A stretch of 8,303 bases of DNA from Elusimicrobiota bacterium (lineage in GTDB: Bacteria; Elusimicrobiota; Elusimicrobia; UBA1565; UBA9628), in NCBI GenBank assembly GCA_023249695.1, contig JAHFCD010000046.1, forward strand, positions 1-8,303, read 5' to 3'. Shown one piece after another: positions 1 through 6,400 of this stretch. Position 1 is the first letter of the stretch; each line of letters begins with the position of its first letter. The notes beneath the pieces were generated by a model that made no database searches, had not been told where the DNA came from, and saw nothing but the letters and a program-made list of their open reading frames with translations. The position numbers and the translations under genes were made by a program.

Positions 1-258
1 CGTGAGAGTCGAGAAGCCGTAGGTCACGAGCCCGATGCCGCCCATGATCAGGAACATCGTGAAGAGCCGCCCCCGCGCCGACAGCGGGTGCGTCTCGCCG
101 TAGCCGACGGTCGCCAAGGTGATCACGGTCATGTAGAGGGCGTCGAACAGAGGCCAGCCCTCGATGAGGTGGTAGCCGAGCGTGCCCGCCACGATGCAGG
201 CGAGCAGCAAGCCGGCGACGCCGAGCAGCCGGTCGCGGACCTCGGCCAGGTGGTTCAT
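1..258 (-). CDS. Two-helix potassium channel, N-terminal part (3' end outside window)
   Basis: The 86 residues in the window form the pore module of a bacterial potassium channel in the inner membrane. A hydrophobic first helix spans about residues 11-32, followed by a pore helix and the selectivity filter TVGYGE at residues 50-55 (positions 95-111). A second, glycine-rich hydrophobic helix runs from about residue 64 to the window edge. TVGYG is the family's K+-selective signature, and the following HPLS segment is common in two-helix channels of the MthK/Kch type. These often carry a cytoplasmic RCK (TrkA-N) domain next, but that part is off-window, so ligand gating cannot be judged. ATG at 258 lies 14 bp after the S9 peptidase stop. 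The only Shine-Dalgarno-like stretch, AAGG at 271-274, overlaps that stop codon and is rather distant (12 nt), so translation may depend partly on the upstream gene. No in-frame stop occurs before position 1. The family call is secure; the full architecture is unknown. Confidence 0.9.
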   Translation of the reverse strand, partial: MNHLAEVRDRLLGVAGLLLACIVAGTLGYHLIEGWPLFDALYMTVITLATVGYGETHPLSARGRLFTMFLIMGGIGLVTYGFSTLT

Positions 259-272
259 TCGGTGATTCTACC

Positions 273-2360
273 TTAGTCGATCAGGCTGCGGTACAGGTAG
301 GAATACTCGAGCGACATGCGCTTGGCCTTCTGCTCGAGGTCCGCCGCGCCCCCGTGGCCGCCCTCGATGTTCTCGTAATACAGGGGATCGGAGCCCAGCT
401 CGCGCAGGCGCGCGACCATCTTGCGCGCGTGGCCGGGGTGGACGCGATCGTCCTTGGTCGAGGTGACGAAGAAGGCGCGCGGGTAGGCGACGCCCTTCTT
501 GAGATTCTGATAGGGCGAATACGACAGGATCGCCTCGCGCTCCTCCCCTTCGGGGTCGCCGTACTCGCCCATCCAGCTGTGGCCGGCGAGCAGCTTGTGG
601 TAGCGCATCATGTCAAGCAAGGGCACCTGGCAGACGACCGCGCGGTACAGCTCGGGCCGGCGCGTCATCGCCGCGCCCACGAGCAGGCCGCCGTTGCTGC
701 CGCCCATGATCCCTAGGCGCCGCGGGCTCGTCAGCTTGCGCGCGATCAGGTCCTGCGCGACCCCCTCGAAGTCCTCGTACGCGCGCGGGCGGTTCTTCTT
801 GACCGCGGCCTGGTGCCACGCGGGGCCGAACTCCCCGCCGCCGCGGATGTTGGCGAGGGCGTACGCGCCGCCGCGCTCGAGCCAGGCCTTTCCCGCGGTC
901 TCGAGATAGAACGGACCGTACACGACCTGGAACCCGCCGTAGCCGTACAGCAAGGTCGGCGTCGTGCCGTCGACGGGCGCATCCTTGCGCCGCACGAGGA
1001 AATACGGGACCTTGGTGCCGTCGGCGCTCGTCGCCTCGAGCTGGGTCGCCGTAAAGCCCGAGGCGTCGAAGCGCGGCGGCAGGCTCTTGAGGGCCTCGGG
1101 CTCGGCACCGGCCTTCGGGATCAAGGACAAGGTCGACGGCACGAGGAACGAGGTATAGCTGACGAACAGCTCGGGACGGTACGGGTCGGCGGCGGCGATC
1201 CCGATCGTGCCGTTGTCGGGAAGGCCGACGAGGGTCCGCGTCCACGCGGAACCCGCCCGCTTGGCCGTATAGAGCCGCGTCACCACGTTCTCGCGGATCA
1301 GCAGGTGCAAAGTCCCCTGAAGGAAGAACGCGGAGGCGAGCGAGGAGCGCGAGTCGGGGACATAGACGGACTCGATTCGGCCGGCGAGCGCCGCCGCATC
1401 GTAGGCGTCGTCCGGGATCGAGATCAAGGACCCCGCCGCGTAGGTCGCGCCGGCGACGGCCCAGTCCTTGAGCGGGCGCGCGTATACGCGACGGCCGTCC
1501 CAGTCCTCGATCTCGGAGTCGAGCGGCAGCGCGAGGCGGCGGAACGTCCCGTCGGCCGTCAGGCGATGCTGCTCGGTCTCGAAAAAGGTCTTGCTGACCT
1601 GGAGGATCACGAGGCGCCCCGACTCGTTTTCGTAGGCCGCGGGCTCGACCGACACGTCGGACTCGAGCGCCTCGAAGACGACGGGCGCCGACGACAACGG
1701 CGTGCCGCGCGCCCAGCGCCGGATCGTGCGCGGATAGCCGGACTTGGTCAAAGAGCCCGGGCCGAAGTCGGAGCCGACGAGCAGCGCGTCGTCGTTGAGC
1801 CACGCGAAGCGGTGCTTGGCCTCGGGCAAAACGAAGCCGGCCGCGGCGAAGGTCGCGCGCTCGACGTCGAACTCCCGCACGACCACGGCGTCCTTGCCGC
1901 CGCGCGAGAGGCTGACGAGGCAGCGCGCGTACCGCGGGGCGCGGCAATCGGCTCCCTTGTAGACCCAAGACTCGCCTTCGTCGCGGCCGAGCTTGTCGAT
2001 ATCGAGGAGAACCTCCCATGCCGGGTCCTTCTTGCGGTATTCGGCGAGCGTGGCCCGCCGCCACAATCCGCGCACGTGCTCGGCGTCCTGCCAGAAATTA
2101 TGGACGAAGCCGCCGCGCCACGCGGGCGCGGGGATGCGGTCGGCGGCGTTGAGGATCGCGCGCATCTCCTGGCGCAGGGGCTCGTAGCGCGGATCCCCTT
2201 GGAGCTCGCCGAGCGAAGCGGCGTTGCGCTCCTTGACCCAGCCGATCGCCTTCGCGCCCTCGACGTCCTCGAGCCAGAGGTGCGGGTCGACGGCGGGCGC
2301 CGCCGCCGCGGAAACGGCGAGCAGGACGAGGAGAACCGGGGTCAGACGGATCGCGGTCAT
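273..2360 (-). CDS. Exported S9A family serine peptidase (prolyl oligopeptidase type)
   Basis: This 695-residue protein is a prolyl-oligopeptidase-family hydrolase that probably cleaves short peptides after proline outside the cytoplasm. A Sec-type signal peptide covers about residues 1-22 (Arg5, a Leu/Val core, then an Ala-rich cleavage region, with no lipobox). Next comes the S9A N-terminal signature DPHLWLED at 25-32. A region to about residue 430 would form the beta-propeller that filters substrates by size, and an alpha/beta hydrolase domain ends the protein. In that domain, YGYGGF near 472-477 carries the oxyanion tyrosine. GGSNGG holds nucleophile Ser555, DDRVHPGH at 637-644 holds the catalytic Asp, and EGGHGG holds His669. 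Trp596 matches the tryptophan that stacks on the P1 proline in porcine POP, and the DDRV arginine is also kept, so proline specificity is likely. Length and triad spacing fit the roughly 700-residue family. ATG at 2360 is preferred over ATG at 2384, which adds eight charged residues before the signal peptide; the better ribosome site precedes 2360. Cys139 and Cys147 could form a disulfide. Confidence 0.95.
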   Translation of the reverse strand: MTAIRLTPVLLVLLAVSAAAAPAVDPHLWLEDVEGAKAIGWVKERNAASLGELQGDPRYEPLRQEMRAILNAADRIPAPAWRGGFVHNFWQDAEHVRGLWRRATLAEYRKKDPAWEVLLDIDKLGRDEGESWVYKGADCRAPRYARCLVSLSRGGKDAVVVREFDVERATFAAAGFVLPEAKHRFAWLNDDALLVGSDFGPGSLTKSGYPRTIRRWARGTPLSSAPVVFEALESDVSVEPAAYENESGRLVILQVSKTFFETEQHRLTADGTFRRLALPLDSEIEDWDGRRVYARPLKDWAVAGATYAAGSLISIPDDAYDAAALAGRIESVYVPDSRSSLASAFFLQGTLHLLIRENVVTRLYTAKRAGSAWTRTLVGLPDNGTIGIAAADPYRPELFVSYTSFLVPSTLSLIPKAGAEPEALKSLPPRFDASGFTATQLEATSADGTKVPYFLVRRKDAPVDGTTPTLLYGYGGFQVVYGPFYLETAGKAWLERGGAYALANIRGGGEFGPAWHQAAVKKNRPRAYEDFEGVAQDLIARKLTSPRRLGIMGGSNGGLLVGAAMTRRPELYRAVVCQVPLLDMMRYHKLLAGHSWMGEYGDPEGEEREAILSYSPYQNLKKGVAYPRAFFVTSTKDDRVHPGHARKMVARLRELGSDPLYYENIEGGHGGAADLEQKAKRMSLEYSYLYRSLID

Positions 2361-2365
2361 GTCAG

Positions 2366-2374
2366 CCTCTCTCT
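2366..2374 (-). promoter_or_regulatory. Ribosome binding site deciding the S9 peptidase start
   Basis: The minus strand reads AGAGAGAGG, then 5 nt, then ATG at 2360. This is a good purine-rich Shine-Dalgarno match at usable spacing, whereas the upstream ATG at 2384 has nothing comparable. The choice also gives a clean signal peptide. Confidence 0.6.
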
Positions 2375-2403
2375 TGGCGACCATCCCTGAGGACGGTTCG
2401 CGT

Positions 2404-3003
2404 CTAGCTTTTCTGTCCGGCGACGCCGATGAGCTTCGCGACCTCGTTGCGCAGCTCGCTGATACCGGTACCTTCCTGCGAGCTGACCCAGGCCATGGCC
2501 TCGGGCGTCATGCCGACGACCTGCGCCACCTCGCGGCGGCGGTTCAGCGCCGCGCTCCGCTTGACCTGGTCCGCCTTCGTCGCGACGACGCGCCAGGGCA
2601 GGCTCTCGGCCTGGAGCCAGTGCAGCATCTCCAGATCGAGCTTGGTCGGCCCCAGCTTCGCGTCCACGAGCACGAAGATCGCGGCCAAGGTCTTGGATCC
2701 CATGAGGTAGCCTTCGATCATGGCGCCCCAGCCCTCGCGCGAGGAGGCCGGGCCGGTCGCGAAGCCGTAGCCGGGCAGGTCGACGATGCGCCGCTGCGGA
2801 GCGGCCTCGTAGACGTTGATCGTGCGCGTCCGGCCGGGGGTGCTCGACGTGCGCGCGAGATCCTTGCGGCACAGCGCGTTGATCATCGTGCTCTTGCCCG
2901 AGTTCGAGCGGCCGACGAACGCGACCTCGGCGAGGCTCGCCCCCAGCTTGCCGGGATCGGTGTCGCTGAGCAGAAATCGAACGGCGTCGAGCGCGTGAGC
3001 CAT
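2404..3003 (-). CDS. engB: EngB/YihA/YsxC ribosome-biogenesis GTPase
   Basis: This 199-residue cytoplasmic GTPase of the TrmE-Era-EngA-YihA-Septin class is known in other bacteria to act late in assembly of the 50S ribosomal subunit. All G motifs are visible: G1 (P-loop) GRSNSGKS at residues 31-38, the G2 threonine within TPGRTRT at 55-61, G3 DLPGYG at 75-80, G4 TKAD at 142-145, and a G5-like SSQEGTG at 174-180. The GRSNSGKS and DLPGYG wording is diagnostic of this subfamily. Length is normal for EngB (about 195-210 residues). Its ATG overlaps the last base of the stop codon of the preceding release-factor-like gene (TAATG), which implies translational coupling, and an AAGGGG ribosome site lies 7 nt upstream. 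The gene is usually essential in bacteria; here it looks intact. Confidence 0.97.
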   Translation of the reverse strand: MAHALDAVRFLLSDTDPGKLGASLAEVAFVGRSNSGKSTMINALCRKDLARTSSTPGRTRTINVYEAAPQRRIVDLPGYGFATGPASSREGWGAMIEGYLMGSKTLAAIFVLVDAKLGPTKLDLEMLHWLQAESLPWRVVATKADQVKRSAALNRRREVAQVVGMTPEAMAWVSSQEGTGISELRNEVAKLIGVAGQKS

Positions 3004-3398
3004 TAGTCGTCCCCTTTGACGCGGCCGCGTCCGCTCTTGATGCCGGAGCGATGACGCTTGTTTTCGAGCATGCGGGCCTTCGAATTCCGCGAGCGGCCGC
3101 GCTTGGCGCGGCGAGCCTTCTCCGCGTCGTGACGCAGACGGGCGGCGCGATCGCGGACCAGGCCCTCCAGGCGATCCGCCAGGCGCGCGCGCGCGATCAG
3201 GCGGTTCTGGCCCTGGGAGCGCTCGTCGGAGCAGCGTATGGCGAGGCCCGAGGGACGGTGCACCAATAAAACCGCCGTCTCCACCTTGTTGACGTTCTGG
3301 CCGCCGGCGCCGCCGGAGCGCGTGAAGCTTTCCTCGAGGTCGCCGGGGCGCACGCCGAGCTTGGCGAGGCGCGCTTCGACGTCGTTCCAGGAGGTCAT
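3003..3398 (-). CDS. RF-1 domain (GGQ) peptidyl-tRNA hydrolase, ArfB/MTRFR-like ribosome-rescue factor
   Basis: This 131-residue protein consists of the catalytic GGQ domain of class I release factors without the codon-reading domains, which make RF1/RF2 about 350 residues long. The motif [16 protein letters not shown] spans residues 28-43; its GGQ at 32-34 positions water for hydrolysis of the peptidyl-tRNA ester in the ribosome. DERSQGQNR near residues 58-66 matches the RF family's conserved DERSQxxN stretch. A Lys/Arg-rich tail from about residue 85 to the end, expected to be disordered in solution, resembles the tail that ArfB (YaeJ) inserts into the empty mRNA channel of stalled ribosomes. 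The segment before GGQ ([10 protein letters not shown]) looks closer to the MTRFR/C12orf65 type than to E. coli ArfB, so the exact subfamily is open. It starts 16 bp after the SecA-like gene with only a weak ribosome site, and shares one base with engB. Confidence 0.9.
   Translation of the reverse strand: MTSWNDVEARLAKLGVRPGDLEESFTRSGGAGGQNVNKVETAVLLVHRPSGLAIRCSDERSQGQNRLIARARLADRLEGLVRDRAARLRHDAEKARRAKRGRSRNSKARMLENKRHRSGIKSGRGRVKGDD
3011..3016 (-). promoter_or_regulatory. Ribosome binding site of engB inside the upstream gene
   Basis: The minus strand reads AAGGGG followed by 7 nt and ATG at 3003. It lies within the last codons of the release-factor-like gene. engB can therefore be initiated on its own or by re-initiation at the TAATG junction. 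Confidence 0.5.
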
Positions 3399-3414
3399 CC
3401 CAGATTCTAGCTGT

Positions 3415-6400
3415 TTAGCGGATGCGCTCGAGGGCGGGGTTCTTGCCCATCGTCGTGGGCGCGTCGGTCAGCACGTTGGCCTGGCGCAGCAGGTTCTCCT
3501 CGACCTCGAGATTGCGGCGGGCGAGGTTCTCGCGCACGGCCTTGTCCGCCCGCTGAACGAGAAGCTCGCCCTCCCCGCTGCCGTCGCGGCCGCGGGTCAG
3601 GACGTAGTCGTTGAGGGTGTGCCAGTCGATCTTGCCGCCGTGAGTCCGGGTGAATTCCTGGAACGTCGGGTCCTTGCGAATCTCGAGGAAGAACGGATCG
3701 CTCTCGAACATGCTGCGGAACACCGACTCCACCTTCGCGGTCTCGATGTCCATGAGCAGGGAGAACTTGCGCGGCGCCTGGCTCAGCGTGCGGCCGACGT
3801 CGATGCGGCCCATGGCTTGAACCATGTGGACGGCGGACATCTCCTCGGGGCCGAGGACGAGCATCTCGAAATTGGTGTAGCCGCGGAAGGCGTCGGACGC
3901 CGTCGAGTTGCGCTCGCCCTTGAAGTTCAGGTCGAGGCCGCGGCCGCCGACGCGCGTGTCGAGAATCAGGACCTTCACCTCGCCGGTGTTCAGGCCCTCG
4001 ATGTTCATCTGGCGCAGGACGTTGGCCTCGGGCACGTTCAGGCGCAGGTACTCGGTGTCGGCGAACACCTTGGCGATCTCGTTCTGCTTGAGGCCGCCTT
4101 TTTTGAGCTCGGCCTCCACCTTGCGCAGGGCGCGCGTGTCGGAGACGCTGAGCACGATCAGGCCCGTGTTCTTCTGCGTCGCCCGGATGCCCTGCAGCCA
4201 CTTCTGCGCCATCCCGCCGTTGACCTCGCTGATCTTGATGACCTGGGGATCATTGAGCTTCAGGCTTCGCGAGGACAGATACTCGTCGATGCCCGCCTTC
4301 GCCTCGGCCGGCACCACGTCGGTTTCGCGCAGGACGACCTGGTTCTGCGTCGACTCGAACATCGACTTGAGGGAGCCGACGACGCGCCCCAGCCGCTGCT
4401 CGGGGGTCGAGACGATCTCGAGCAGGACGTTCTTGGGCATCGCCGAGCCCTCGCCGACGATCGAGATCTTGTTGGCGTTGAGATGGGCCTCGAACTTGTT
4501 GCCGGCGGTGCCCGACAGGGAGATGAAGTAGGATTTCTTGTTCGTGGTGACGTCCTTGATCGTGCTCATCGAGTTGTGGGTGTAGGGCAAGGTCAGGTCC
4601 GTGCCGTACTCGAGCTCCCACCAGCGGCGGGAGGCGTTGTCCATGGACTCGAACCACTGGCCGTTGTGCACCACGTTGAACTTGCCGGTGCGGTTGTCGA
4701 CGCGCACGCCGGCGGCGCTGTCGTGGAAGCCCTGGACCATGTTGATGATCTCGGCGCGGACGTAAGACCCGCCGCCCAGGCCCTTCGGAAGGATCATGGA
4801 GGCCAGGTACGACCACATCAGGTTGTCGCGCTGATGGGCCGGCATCAACGGATCCTTCGAGAGGGCCTCCAGCATCTTCACGGCGTGATACCGCGTCAGC
4901 CCCATGCTTTCGGTCGGCGTCGAGGGAAGCCTGCCGGTCAGCGCCTGCCAGAGGAAATGCGGAAGCTTGGGAAGGAAGCCGATGAAGGAGTCGCCGTCGA
5001 TGCGCCGGAGCAGCGCGTCGGCCGTGTGGAAGCTGTCGGCGCGCAGCAGCTCGAGCTCGATGTTGCGCATGCGGTCCATCGCCGCGAAGTATTCCGGGGA
5101 GTCCTTCGCCGCCGACAGGCCCTCGATCTCCGCGCGGGTCTTCAGGAGCCGCGCCTCGAGCGGCCCCACGCCTCCGCCCTTGGGCTTGGCCTCGACCAGG
5201 CGGGCGCGCTCGATGAGGAACTCGGCGCGCTTGATCGCCGCGGCCGGCTCCAGTCCCTCGCCGCCCGGAATTTCGTAAGGCTTCTCCGTCAGGCGCGGAT
5301 CCTCGCCGATCGGCCGCGCGTTCTCCTTCATCTCGCGGTAGGCGCCGTACAGCGCGCTCTCGTCGCCCGCGTAGGCCTCCTGGAGGGCCCGGCGGCGCTC
5401 GAGCAGGCGATTGACCTGAGCGTCCCACCCGGGAGTGCCCTCGCGCGTCAGCTTGACGATCTCGGAACCGACGTCGTCGAAGCGCTTGATGATCTCGGTC
5501 CGCGCCTCGCGGCGCAGCGCCGTTTCTTCCTTGCGCGCCGCCTTGATCTCGGCCTTAGAGCCGCCCGTGCGCTCGAGGCGGCCCGCCTCTGAGGACAAAA
5601 TCGAGATGCGCCGGAGCATGCCGCCGAGGTCCCCTTTGGCCGGCGCGGCGCTCAGATCGAGCTCGAGCGAGCGCAGGCGTCCGCGGACCGTCGCGCGCTC
5701 CGCCTCGAGGCCGGCCCGGCTTCCCGCGTCGGCCTCTCCCATCTTGGCGCTGAGCGTGTGCACCTCTTCAAGCAAGGCCCGGTACTCTTGATGCGACGCT
5801 TTCCGCTCCGGCGTCATGCCGGCCTCGAGCGACTCCGCCTCGCGAACCAGCGCGTCGAGCTTCGGCGTCGATTTGACGGCGCCCAGGCTCGTCTCGAGCT
5901 TGCGCAGCTCCCCCTTCGAGGTCTCGCGCCCGGCGTTGAGCTCGGTCAGGCGCGTCTCCAGGGCCTCGACGGGCTCCTTCGCCGTTTTCGCGGCCTTGAG
6001 CGCCTTTTGGGTTTCGCCGATCTCCCTCTCGAAGCCCATGGACCGCGCCGTTTCGGCCCGATACGCCTTCACGACCGCCGCGTCGCCCGCGCCAAGGGAC
6101 TTGAGCAGCTGGTCGAGGCGTCCGTCGATGGAGGCCTTGCGCGCGGCCGACTCCGGCGCCGGCGACCCCTCGAGCTCGATGGATTCGCGCATGAGGCGGG
6201 AGAGCTTGGGGTTCACCGTCAGGCGCTCCGCCGGCGTTTGGCCGGACCGGATGGCCGAGATCTGCTCGTCGACGCTGATCAGGCGCGCCGAGACGTCCAC
6301 GCCGTCGAAGCGTTCGATCATCGCCTTCTCGAGGCGCGCGAACTCGATCTGCTCGCTCAGCAGCACGGCTCGGCGGGCGGCCTGGGCGCCGTCGGCGCCC

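Noticed and set aside
2361..2384. Upstream ATG (2384) as start of the S9 peptidase
   Set aside because: It places VAKREAD before the signal peptide and lacks a good ribosome site; ATG 2360 has AGAGAGAGG 5 nt upstream.
813..2390. Plus-strand open frame opposite the S9 peptidase (525 codons)
   Set aside because: The minus strand here carries a complete catalytic triad and signal peptide. The plus frame has only compositionally biased sequence.
3399..3414. Terminator or promoter in the gap between the giant gene and the GGQ gene
   Set aside because: Only 16 bp, with no stem-loop, T-run or promoter-like boxes.
3238..5592. Long plus-strand open frame (784 codons) opposite the SecA-like gene
   Set aside because: It is antisense to a frame with clear ATPase motifs. 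Its translation is low-complexity, rich in Leu, Val, Asp, His and Arg, with no recognisable domain. Such shadows are expected in GC-rich DNA.
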